Shown here piece by piece: positions 43,639-54,432 of a DNA stretch of 64,000 bases. The stretch's first letter is position 1. Each line of letters starts with the position of its first letter. Made by a program: the position numbers and the translations under genes. This DNA is from Codonopsis lanceolata. Its lineage: Eukaryota; Streptophyta; Magnoliopsida; Asterales; Campanulaceae. The stretch is taken from assembly GCA_013146195.2 (NCBI GenBank), contig CM028379.1, positions 64,409,739 to 64,473,738 on the forward strand. Direction: 5' to 3'. The notes beneath the pieces are model-generated. The model searched no databases, had not been told where the DNA came from, and was given only the letters and a program-made list of their open reading frames with translations.

Positions 43639-46600
43639 ACCCCAATTTCATACCCCTGTTTTATGACATGCCATAAAATATCAAGACATATTAAAAGGGC
43701 TAACGGATGTCAGGTTACAAGGTGAAAAATGTAAAAGGACGGAAGAATTAACAAATAATGAATTGCAGAGGGTGAAAGTGCCAAAAAAACAGAAGAAAAA
43801 AAGTAAAACGGGAGCGGCCGTAGGCCAATCTGGGCGTTGTGCCCAAATCAGCCACACGCGGGCCGGCACCGGTGGATAAGGCGGTGACGTGGCGCGCTAA
43901 GGAGCCGACAACGCGCACATGAGAATCTGGAAATATGCTGGCCTCCCCTGAACTTTTCAAACTTGCTCCGGTACCCCTAGTCTCTTCAGAAAGGCTGCCA
44001 AAAGTCCTCCCCTATCCAGATCTATCAATTAAGCCCTATGTTAGAGCTGTTAGCCTTTGTTAGCTTGAATTTGCCTTGGATCTCTTAACGGACTTAACGA
44101 ATGTTGACCAAATAATTTACAATTTAACTTTTAAGCCCGGAATTGTCTCGAACTTCATGCTAAACACCATATAAAAGCTCGATTATGCATGGAAACCTAC
44201 ATTAAGCACAAAAACACAAATAATAATATTTCCAAGGCATAATTAACTAAAAAATAGCACAAAATAGAAGAAAATTCCCGGGAAAATTAATGGAAATCTT
44301 GGGTTCATCACATCCCCAAACTTAAGCTTTGATCGTCCCTAGCAAAGAAAATGAATTATGGAAAAGCTCGAGAACAAAATGAAATGAAGGCGGCACTCAA
44401 TTAAGATCCCACAAGCATTACCATTTAAGAGATCAACCCTAAGATTATAAACATGCATAATAAAGGTATGAATTGATTCATATGCTAGCAAACAATCCTC
44501 AAACAATCCTTCATACCATAAAACTTTTTTTTACCCAAAAGTAGCAATGCTCTAGCTTAGATTGAACGACCAACTGAGATACCAAATGCAAGTCAAACCG
44601 AAGGAGTCATCAACAATTTTTTTTTCACAAGACAAGGTAAGAACACATGGCATGACAATATCAATAGGATTTTACAAGCTTGTAATGTTCGGCCAAGGTT
44701 TGGGCTACAAATGAATGAGAAGGATAGCAAGCCAAGAGAGCAAAGAATTTGAAGTCTTCACATAATGACTAGCTTCATGAAAACACAACTCTTCAATACC
44801 ATAACCTCACTTCAACAACCCTTTAAACGTTAAACTTTAGGTTGAAAAAGTGTCTCAACTACCACAAACAATTAAGCACCACCTTTATATCTCCTGAGAA
44901 AATTGAAGAACAATGGCATTGCTTTTTATCTTTTGTGACCACCATTTATTTTTTCTTTCTTTTGATATTTTTCTCTTTTCGTTGCTTTCCAAGGGGGCTC
45001 TTTTCTTTTTCATTTCTTTTTTTTTCACCATCATTCAACAACAATTATCAAATTCCCAACATCAACATTAATGAACACAAAACCTTCATGAAACATACAC
45101 TTCCCAACAAGAATACAAAAAAATAATGATAAACCATTCCAAATCAAGCTCTCTTGAAGGGTGACGTCAAAAGTGTATAGGTTCACGGGATAAGATAGTG
45201 CGAGTATAAGAAATGAAGTCGAATGGGGTCATTGTGTGCTCTAGGCACACAACATTCTTTAAATGAGCTCAACGGGGACACTAGGGATTTTTGTGAGATA
45301 AATAGGTAGGATAAATAAAGGCACAAACGGTCCAAAGATGGCCTATATCATGCTCTTGTCATACACACATGCCCAAACCAAGCTTTTCATCATCAAAACA
45401 TAACTCTCGGTACTTAAACTCACAATATGGTACTCTTAGACATGCACAACCATCACTAGATCAAAGCAAAAAACATATTTTCAATCAACAACTTGGGCAT
45501 TATCTATCATGAATGAGGTGATGCTACCACATGAATCACAAACATATCCTCAACTATGCATATAGTAATCTCAAAATTGACTCCAAGAAAATAATGCAAG
45601 CATAACTCAAAGAGCGCCAAAAATGGAGAGACGAGTGATCAAAGCATAAATAATTTGGGGCGTATAAAGCACAAGATTTTCAGAATTTTCAAAGTTCACC
45701 AACCAAACCATACTCCCTAAACTTTAAAGTAAAAGGAGAAAGGAAGGAAAGAAAACTCCCTTAAAGATTATTTCTTATGGAGTTCGGGCCGAAAAGATCC
45801 ACTCCAAGAATCTCTACAAGTAACCTCTACAATAAAAGTGCTTAACCCCTGCATCAAATCAAACTCTAAAGAAAATAGACTAGGAACGCAATTATGGAAT
45901 AAAAAAAGAAAATATTTTTGTGTGGGGACACTATGTATACCTTCCTACAAACCCACAAACTTGGGAGGGCTTCGAAAATCGACTCAACATACAAAACATA
46001 TAAATATAAAAGCAAGTAAACTAATTAAAAAAACATGCTCAAAATACAAATTGCTTCGCTTGGTATCGATATTAGCAAATAGGAGCAAAAATTAAAGTGT
46101 ACCTAAGTATGAGTTATCGATCCCACAGGGAATGTACGTAATTCTCACTCCGACTAAGTACCAAAATTAAGCTAACTAATTATATTTGAGACAAAAGAAA
46201 ATGAATTAAAATCTAAAAATATATAAAAAAGCAATTAAATCTAAACTAACGCGGAGGTGGTTTGGCAACAACAAATCAAAATAAAAATATAGGAGTGCAA
46301 TATTTCTAGTCTAGCCGGTGTTTAATTTAATCCTCTTGTTACTTTTCTTTAACCCAAGTCTTGGTAGTCGGGCGCACTATAATATTCGCTACGGGCTCTC
46401 GCAACCTATAGCAAATCTAGCTACAACTCCTAGCTACGGGCTCTCGCTTCTTATAACATATGAGAAAATAGACGCATATCAAAACAAGCACCCAATGACT
46501 ATCTACGCACGATCTCCTCTCAGTCTCACGTAATGCAAACAATTGTTGTGATTTTCGGAATTAATAGGACATGCTCTCGCATCTTATCTTATAATTCTAG

Positions 46601-47083
46601 TGATCATCTAATGGTTCGCTACGCCATTAAAAGCATGAAGAACACACAATAATAACCAAGCACATGGGTAATACTTCGCAAAAAGAAACTCTCTATATTT
46701 TTCTACAAGTCATATTGGTAGCCGAGACAAATAAAATTGGTTAACTACAAGCTATCGCATTTTATAGTCAACCCTAACCTCCCCGACCTCGCGAATGGCT
46801 ATGGTGGTTCGATCGCGTGTCAAACCTAGTCTCATAATGGCTATCGGTGTGTGTCACAAAACACCAACTATTAAATTGATTGGTCCGAAATATAAAGGTA
46901 GCTCTCGCGGATCCTAAATATTTCTAAAATCATTTAACTAATGGTCAATTAATTAAAGGCATTAAGTTCACAAAATAATAACCAACATGAATGTGTACTA
47001 AATAAATAGATAGATTAAATTTAATCACTACATTGGACATAGAAAAATAATTGCCTTCCATAAATAATTTAAGCATAAACTAA
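43639..47083 (+). mobile_element. Non-coding LTR-retrotransposon derivative, copy A
   Basis: Block X (43990-44310) and block Y (46795-47080) both recur at 54433-55650 but in the order Y-X. Between them (44311-46790) is AT-rich non-coding sequence with 'catccccaaacttaagcttt' (44310) and 'tatcgatcccacagggaatg' (46106), phrases I have seen widely in plant gypsy-type repeats. Low-complexity ORFs (for example 44842-45126) are not genes. Orientation is uncertain. Confidence 0.5.
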
Positions 47084-47211
47084 ATGCGAGCTCTGATATC
47101 AAATGTTGACCAAATTCTTTAGAACACCGATATCAATTGTTGGTTTTTATAGAAGCCAGATGTTGGTCCTACATAATGCGAGCAATTTATGTTTTTAGAA
47201 CAGGGAGAGAG
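47084..47211. other. Short flank of LINE 3 with a PBS-like motif
   Basis: Minus-strand TTTGATATCAGAGCTCG (47102-47086) resembles an initiator-Met PBS with one or two mismatches, preceded by ...GGTCAACA. It may be the inner edge of a minus-strand LTR interrupted by LINE 3 and resumed at 53073. Confidence 0.35.
47197..47211 (+). repeat. Target site duplication of LINE 3, left
   Basis: AGAACAGGGAGAGAG, repeated exactly at 53058-53072. Confidence 0.9.
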
Positions 47212-47299
47212 AGCAAAAGAAACGGGGAATAGGAAATTCTCTCTCTAAAAAAAAACCTCTCTAGGGTTGGTCGGCTCCCTTGGTTGGCGGCTACCCGCC

Positions 47300-48806
47300 A
47301 TGGCCGCTGCCATGGCTGATCCTCCTCCAGCCCCTTCATCTCCTTCATCCAAAAAACCTTTTGCTTCTTTGTTTAACTCAGCCTCCCAGCCTTCGTCTGA
47401 ACCCATTCATCTTATCCCTCCATCCACTTACAAAGGCGAACCTGCCTTACGCCTAACTCATGATATCATAGCCGCTCTATCTAAACCGTTCCAACTCACG
47501 CTTGTTGGTAAATTTTCCCACGGAAGACCCTCTATGGAATCTATGCGGAAAGAATTCCTTACCTTCGGTCTCAAGGCAGCGGTCACTCTCGGTCATCTTG
47601 ATCATAAGCATGTGCTTATTCAAACAAACCATGAAGCGGATTTTCAACGCCTCTGGATTAAGGATCAATGGTACGTGGGTTCTTTCCCTATGCGCGTGTT
47701 TAAGTGGACTCCGGAGTTCCGTCCTGATATTAAAAGTCCAATAGTTTCGGTTTGGTTTTCTCTGCCTAATCTTCCGATTTATTTGTTTAATAAGCCTGCT
47801 CTATTTTACATCGCCAATATGATCGGCACTCCTTTGATTATTGATGCGCCAACGGCTAACTTATCTCGCCCTAGTGTTGCTAGGATTTGTATTGAAGTCA
47901 ATCTCACTAAGACATATCCCTAGTCGTATCTGGATAGATGGTGGTAACTCGGATGGGTTTTGGCAGCCAATTGAGGCGGAACGGCTTCCTTATTATTGCT
48001 CAATTTGTCGCAGGCAAGGTCATATGGCAGATTCTTGCAAATTATCTCCTAGACATAATAATAAAGCTCCTACCGTTGAACCTGAACAAGACATGCATGA
48101 TAGTTTAAATGCTGACAAGACTACTGGAAACACCTCAGTTAAGATGGCTTGGAAGCCAAAAGATCCTACATCGGCCCCATTTATACAAGAAAAAACCAAC
48201 CCCCATGTCGCTTCCACAAGTCGAAATACTCCAGCTTCTAATCAATCCCCCAGCGTGCATGCACAGACTCAGGATAAACATGCACATGCTCAGGATACAC
48301 AAAGCCCCTCACTGCATGAAAACTTAAATGCTCAGGACGTGCCTCTCAATGCTAATAATAATACTCCTATTCTGGATAATAGAGACGATACTATGAAAGA
48401 GAATCCTGCATCTCATGACCAGGTCCTGCCCGGTGACAATTGTGCCAATAGTACCGAAACCACGAAAGAAAATCCTGCATCTCATGTCCAGGTCCTGCCC
48501 GGTGACAATTGTGCCAATAGTAACGAATTTGACATGCATGATCAGAACAAGGAGGGGACTCAAGCCGACACTATCCAACAAGATGAGAATATTATATCCC
48601 CTAACCGGTTTTCGGTTTTTCAAGATATCGACGAAGAAGAACAAGATAATTCTCATCTGGATGCCCTAAACCTTGATTCTTCTGTTGGTAATCGGAAAAA
48701 GAAAGGTAAGCCGCCTAAAAATCCGGTTGTTGATAGAACTACCCGCTCAAAGTCGCAAGCTAAGGTCCACATGGGTTCTAATACTTCTATTCCTCATGTC
48801 GGTTAA
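47300..48806 (+). pseudogene. LINE 3 ORF1: DUF4283-like RNA-binding protein, one frameshift
   Basis: ATG at 47300 (MAAAMADPPPAPSSPSSKKP) in a good context (CCGCCATGG). Residues ~50-205 are DUF4283-like: ALRLTHDIIAALSKPFQLTL, VGKFSHGRPSMESMRKEFLT, GHLDHKHVLIQTNHEADFQR, WFSLPNLPIYLFNKPALF. A one-base insertion near 47915 (CCCTAGTC) ends the frame; the next frame continues PSRIWIDGG... into the zinc knuckle CSICRRQGHMADSC (47997-48038). The polar C-terminus has a 69-bp direct repeat. The stop TAA (48804-48806) overlaps the ORF2 start. Confidence 0.85.
48402..48526 (+). repeat. 69-bp in-frame direct repeat in LINE 3 ORF1
   Basis: 'aatcctgcatctcatg' begins at 48402 and 48471; each unit encodes NPASHxQVLPGDNCANSxE. 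Length is a multiple of three, so the frame is kept. Confidence 0.9.
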
Positions 48807-51800
48807 GACCCTTTTCTGGAATATCCGAGGAGTGGGTAATGATACCACCGTTTCTCGCCTTAAAAATCTGGTATCTCTTCACAGTTGCTCTCTTATTTCT
48901 ATTTCTGAACCCATGATAGATCATTCTCAAATTTCCTTAATTGCTAAGAAAATTAAGTTTCGGCATTATTTTTGTAACTCTTCCAATAACTTATGGGTGT
49001 TTGCCAAGTCTGCTTTTAAATGCCATCTTATTTATGAAACTGTTCAGCATATCACCATCAGTATCCAGCACTTCACTTGGGACCAGCCGGTTTTTTACAC
49101 CTCAATCTATGCTAAATGTACAGCTTCTGACCGTCAGACTCTTTGGAATGATCTTATTGAGGAAGGTCGTGAATTCTCTAATGTCCCATGGATTATTGTA
49201 GGCGATTTCAATATTATTTTGGCTTCTCATGAAAAAATAGGTGGTTCGGGATGGGATAGACATGGTGCGCATGATTTTCAGGCATGTTTGAACGCGGCTG
49301 GGCTTACCGATCTGGGGTATCATGGCAGTCGTTTTACTTGGTGTAACAATAGGGATGGTAATGCCACAATATTTCAAAGGCTTGACAGAGCAGCCAGCAA
49401 CTTGGCTTGGAATACAAAATTCTATAAAACTTCGGTCGAGCATCTTAATAGAACTTGTTCCGATCATTCTCCGTTGTTGTTGGAGATCACTTCTTCTATG
49501 GAACCCAGGCCTTATTCTTTTCGGTTCCTCAATGTTTGGACTGATCATCATTCTTTTCTGGAGGTCGTTCAAACTGCTTGGTCCGCTAATGTGGGTGGAC
49601 GGCCAATGGTGAGATTTGCTAATAAACTTAAGGAATTACGCCGGGTTTTAAAAATCTGGAACAAGTCCGTTTTTGGCAATATATTTCAGAACATTAAAAA
49701 GGCAGAAGACGAAGTTCTTGAAAAAGAAATTATTTATGAAGCAGACAACAATAGCTCAAACCGGACAAATCTTCATCTGGCTAAGGCCAATCTCCAATTT
49801 AAGCTTAAAGTGGAGGAAAACTATTGGCGCCAGAAATCGTATCTTAGATGGCTTAAGGACGGAGATGGTAACACTAAGCTTTTTCATTGCTCCGTTAAAC
49901 AAACTCGAAACAAGCTATTCATTCATAAGATTAAAGATTTTCATGGTAACTGGATCAGTTCAGAGGCGGACATCAAAACAGCGGCTATCAACTTTTACAG
50001 TGAACAACTCTCTGCTTGTTCCACTTCTGACAATGAGCTTATTTCGATCATTCCTTCCACCATTTCTTCAGATCAGAACGCCATGCTTTCTGCTACTCCT
50101 TCTCGGGATGAAATAAAGGCTGTTGTGTTTGATCTATGTGGTGATAGCGCAGCGGGTCCTGACGGTTTTTCAGGCAAGTTCTATACGTCTTGTTGGGATA
50201 TCATTGCTGATGATTTTTGTTTGGCTATTTCTGAATTCTTCTCGGGATTTGATATGCCCAAGTCATGGTCTAGTACCCTCTTGGTTACCATTCCGAAATC
50301 TGATAATATTACTTCGTTTAAGGATCTCCGGCCCATCAGTTTGTGTAATTTTTGTAACAAGGTGATTTCCAAACTTCTCTCTTCTCGGTTAGCCAGTGTT
50401 CTCCCTCTCATTATTTCGGAAAACCAAAGTGCTTTCACTAAAGGCAGGATCATTCAGGACAATTTGTTGCTTGCCCATGAGCTGGTTCATCATCTCCCAA
50501 AAAAGATCAATGGGTCCAATGTTATTCTTAAATTGGATATGGCTAAAGCATTCGACAGGATTGATTGGTTTTTCTTGATCAAGGTTTTGAGGAAATTTGG
50601 TTTTGGTGAAATATTTATTGATATGATTTGGAGAATTATTTCTAACAACTGGTTCTCCATTTTAATGAATGGTACTTCAGCTGGATTCTTCCATTCCACT
50701 CGCGGCTTAAGGCAAGGCGACCCCCTATCTCCTAGTCTTTTTATCATTGCCACTGAAGTTCTTAGCCGGGGCCTTATTGATTTACAACGGCGTAATCCTC
50801 ATTTTGCTTACTCTACTTCGAGTGACTGCCCAATTATATCTCATCTGGCTTTCGCGGATGACGTGATCATTTTCTGTAATGGCAATAAGCACTCCCTCTT
50901 GAACCATCGGAATCTGCTTTCTTCTTTTGAGCAGTGTTCTAGCCAGTTAATTAATTCGGACAAGAGTTGCTTTATTATCTCTAGTAAGATTGCCTCTTCT
51001 CGTATAGCAACTATTAAGAGACATTTGGGTTTCTCGAATAAACTTCTCCCTGTTACTTATCTGGGGTGCCCAATTTTTGAAGGCAGAAGGAAGCAAGCTC
51101 ATTTTGACTCGCTTATTGAGAAACTTCAGACTCTGATTAACTCTTGGTTTGGTTGTTTCCTTAATTACGCGGGTAAAATCACCTTGATTAATTCTGTTCT
51201 GAACTTCATTTTGATGTACCAGGTTGCAGTTTTGAATCCTCCAATTTCGGTCATTAAGCGAATCAATAAGCTCTTATCTAATTTTTTCTGGGGCTTTGCG
51301 GATGGCAAATTTAAAGCTCACTGGATTGCTTGGTCTAATTGCTGTAAGCCGACTTCAGAAGGTGGCATTGGCATTCGATCAGTTTCAGACATTATTCAGG
51401 CCTTTTCTGTTAGTTTATGGTGGCGGTTTCGAACTGGCAACAACCTATGGGTGAAATTCATGCATTCCAAATATTGCTTGCGGCTTCATCCTACTATAGC
51501 ATCTGCTCGGGGGTCGTATTCTTGGCGTAGAATGTGTTCTATCAGATTTAAGGTGGAGCCTTTTATTAGATGGATTATTGGGAATGGCAACTGCTCAACC
51601 TTTGTGGATTACTGGCTTCCCGATGGTTCTCTAGTGCATCCTGGTTTGGATTCTTTCTCTCGTGTTTACATGTTGTTCAACAATTTGAACCAGGTTTCGG
51701 CTATAGCTCGTCTAGCTATTGGTTCTGCTACCTCCGAGCTAATTGACAGGCATGGTATTGTTCCAGCTGACATTCCCGATCTTGCCTGCTGGAGTCTTAA

Positions 51801-52904
51801 TCCTAAGGGCGGCTTCTCCCTTGCTTCGGCTTGGCAAATGATTCGTTGCATCGTTGCAAGGATCCAGTCATTGATTCGGCCAGCTTTATTTGGTATAAAA
51901 AGCTTCCTCGCCAAATCAGTGTTTTTATGTGGCGTTTATGGCATTGTAAACTTCCTATTGATGAAAGTATTGTTAAGAAAGGCATTCAGCTTGCTTCAAG
52001 ATGCGTTTGTTGTTCCATGGGCCATGAGGAAACTTATTCTCATGTTTTTATTTCCAGCCCAATCGCGGCTCAGGTCTGGTCCGAATTCAATAAGTTTGGA
52101 GCTATCAAATGCCCATATCCGTCGGTGAATTTGACTTGTATGGCTTGGTGGTATTCGAGGGTGAATTCTCCTTTACATTGTGTTACTCCTTCTCTCATTC
52201 TCTAGGAGCTTTGGAAGTTTCGTAACTCAGCCTTTTTTGATGGCACCAGATGTACTGCTACATCCATCATTGATCGAGTGAAATTCTCAATTAGTTCCAT
52301 CTTCACAGATCTGAAGCTTGACAGTCAACTTGATTGGTCATCTGTCTTTTTTCGCCGTCTCAATCGTGGTTCCTCTAAGTCCATTCAAGTGGTTTCATGG
52401 CACAAACCGGTGGCTGATTTTCTTAAACTCAATACGGACGGGGCTAGTAAAGGTAATCCGGGTATGGGCTATGGTGGGGGTATTGTTCGTAACAGCCATG
52501 GCAATATTATTTTCGCGTTCTCTTCCTGTTACGATCATTGTTCCAGCTTTATAGCGGAGTGCAAAGCTCTTCTTCAAGGTTTGGTTTGGCTACGTAATAA
52601 TGGCATTCATCGGGCTTCCATTGAAATTGATTCTCTCAGCTTACTAGAGTGTATTCGGGGATCTTCTAAGCCGCCTTGGGATAGTATATATCTGCTGCGT
52701 AATATTTCTTCGACATGTTTGGGGATGGAATTTACTTTCTCCCATGTTTACAGAGAGGCCAACTCGATTGCGGATGCGTTAGCTAATTTAGGGGCTGAAT
52801 CTAATTGCAATTCTTTTTTTTATAGTCTAGCTGATCTCCCTCCTTTTATTCGTGGTCTTATTATTTTGGATAGATCGGGCACTCCTTATGTTCGTTCCAC
52901 TTAG
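48796..52904 (+). pseudogene. LINE 3 ORF2: endonuclease-RT-RNase H, two lesions
   Basis: ATG at 48796, inside the last codons of ORF1. Endonuclease (residues ~1-225): TLFWNIRGVGN, IVGDFNIILASHEK, NRTCSDHSPLLLEI. RT (~480-760): ENQSAFTKGRIIQDNLLLAH, LKLDMAKAFDRIDW, RGLRQGDPLSPSLFII, LAFADDVIIFCNG; FADD intact. Zinc-finger-like module (~1025-1085): WRLWHCKLPIDE, CVCCSMGHEETYSHVF. RNase H (~1210-1335): LNTDGASKGNPG, AECKALLQGL, IEIDSLSLLE, ANSIADALANLG, a full D-E-D-D set. The frame breaks once near 51845-51860, and TAG at 52203 replaces an expected Trp codon. About 1,370 codons, normal for the family. Confidence 0.9.
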
Positions 52905-53057
52905 GTGCTTTAATTTGTATCTTATTTTTTTCGAGGTTAGGCTCCTCCGTCCTCCCATTTATAAGGGCAAGGCTGGTTGTCCCCCTCAAGTTTGTTATTT
53001 TTTCTCTTATAAATAAAATCTAGCAGGGTACCGTCCCTGTTTCCAAAAAAAAAAAAA
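52905..53057 (+). terminator. Conserved LINE 3' tail and A-run
   Basis: Contains 'tcgaggttaggctcctc.gt', 'tataagggcaaggctggttg' and 'tccccctcaagtttgt', then 'cagggtaccgtccctgtttc' and the A-run. The same tail ends LINE 1, LINE 2 and LINE 4. Confidence 0.8.
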
Positions 53058-53072
53058 AGAACAGGGAGAGAG
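53058..53072 (+). repeat. Target site duplication of LINE 3, right
   Basis: AGAACAGGGAGAGAG, identical to 47197-47211; its first A merges with the A-run. Confidence 0.9.
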
Positions 53073-53193
53073 TTTTGAACAGATATCAAGGTTTTTAGAG
53101 GTTTTAGGAAGGAGTATTTGGGAAATAAGACAAATAAAAGAGACTCTTATTTTGAAGAGAGATTAAATACCAATAGTTGAAAAAAATAACAAC

Positions 53194-53763
53194 CTAATTT
53201 GAATCTCCAAAACTTCCTGTACTAGAGTCTAAATTATAATCTTCTTCATTATCAGAAAGGCTCATATTGCCGAATAACTCTCGAGTTATTAGCAGGTTGC
53301 CTATGATAGGAAGGTGTTCTTCATCTTGAACGGTTTGAAGAATAGACTGGAAGGAGCAGAGAAAGTGGCTGAGAATTCTAGCGTACTTTCTGATGCTGTA
53401 CCGAGACGCTTTTCCTCGCTGGACTGCTTGGCTGATGAGCGAGAAGATAACTTCAGACCAGTTCAGGTCTTCAGTTTCCAGAACCACAATGGTGAGGTTT
53501 CGAAGTCTTCTGGTGAGAATTTATGATCCAGGCCCATAAAACAGTAGGCATATTGGTTCAAAATTTCACTAACACAATACAAATCTAAAGGATATTCATC
53601 AATGTCCATTGTACAGTAATCATCTCGAGAGTTGGTGCCAGTTCTTCGAAGCCATGACTCATTAACAATTGAATCATCAAGAGAAGAGGGGCCAACTAAA
53701 GGAAGTTGAAACACTTTTGACAAGCAATGGCGGCTACCTGAAGATATTAGGGTTCGGAGGGCT
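53194..53763 (-). pseudogene. Unidentified ORF just inside a copia-type PBS, one frameshift
   Basis: Immediately after the PBS the minus strand encodes LISSGSRHCLSKVFQLPLVG then SSLDDSIVNESWLRRTGTNS and ILNQYAYCFMGLDHKFSPED. The frame shifts near 53475 (WFWKLKT-stop in one frame, VLETEDLNWSEVIFSLISQA in the other) and continues to SLSDNEEDYNLDSSTGSFGD and a stop at 53194. Together about 190 codons. It does not look like copia gag (no KLNG-type opening or zinc knuckle). I do not recognise it; it could be a diverged gag leader or captured host sequence. Confidence 0.45.
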
Positions 53764-53776
53764 GGCTCTGATACCA
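53764..53776 (-). promoter_or_regulatory. Primer-binding site, initiator-Met tRNA
   Basis: Minus-strand TGGTATCAGAGCC directly after an LTR end (...AATTCTTCA). Confidence 0.9.
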
Positions 53777-53925
53777 TGAAGAATTTTTGGAAGTTTTTCT
53801 TGATTAATAATTGATATTGCATCTGCATATATATACACGCAAAAATATCCAATAAAAGGAAATAACTAATCAGGTTGGTTCTTCCCTAAATATTAGGGAA
53901 CATAATCACATGAGAAGATCATCAC
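53777..53925 (-). repeat. Copia LTR fragment, 5'-truncated
   Basis: The reverse complement matches 55999-56137: 'gatcttctc.tatgatt.tgttcccta', 'agttatttccttttatt.gat' and 'attattaatcaagaa.aacttc'. The outer part is replaced at 53926 by (CA)n/poly-C and other sequence. Confidence 0.8.
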
Positions 53926-54432
53926 ACACACCCCCCCCCCTTTTGTTAAGTATCAATTGTGAAGACATGACTCTTGAATTCATGAAAACTCTTTGTTTTC
54001 AAACCATTAACTAATAATAATACGTAGTAATAATTAATATAATAAGGGTTATAAATTTCTTCTATTGTTAATAGTAGAAGTTTTACATATAAAAACAAAA
54101 TATTACAACCAACATTACTAATTTACTATCAAACCAATGTGGGATAGAACTCTTCTATTGATAATAAAATGTGAGATTTTAAATCTAATGACTTTTAAAA
54201 CCAAAATCAATTTATAACCAATATGAAATACATCTTTACTAATATTACCATTAGAAGAAATATATCTTACATTGGTTATAAATTGATGTTAGTTTTGAAA
54301 GTCTTTTGATAAATACTTCTACTTTTATCACCGTAAAATAGATGTATATTACATTGTTTAGAAAGAGATGTTAGTTTTAAAAGTCTTATATTAAAAACTT
54401 CTGCTCTTATTACTAATAAAAGATATAAGACT
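53926..54432 (+). repeat. Third piece of the 39-42 kb minisatellite family
   Basis: From about 53990 it matches 37440-37500 joined to 39505-39905: 'aaccattaactaataataa', then 'ttctattgttaatagtagaag', 'aatctaatgacttttaaaac' and 'ttataaattgatgttagtt'. It lacks the Helitron end and LINE 2, so it shows the uninterrupted form. Confidence 0.75.

Larger units (their letters stand above)
47212..53057 (+). mobile_element. LINE 3: full-length L1-type element, nearly intact
   Basis: 5.85 kb with 5' leader, ORF1, ORF2, the conserved 3' tail (52905-53043) and an A-run (53045-53058), flanked by a perfect 15-bp target duplication. Only three lesions interrupt the two ORFs: a frameshift near 47915, a frameshift near 51845-51860 and a stop at 52203. 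The intact duplication and few lesions argue for a young insertion. Confidence 0.92.

Noticed and set aside
44842..45126. 94-codon ORF
   Set aside because: Low-complexity Phe-rich translation of T-rich sequence in a non-coding repeat.
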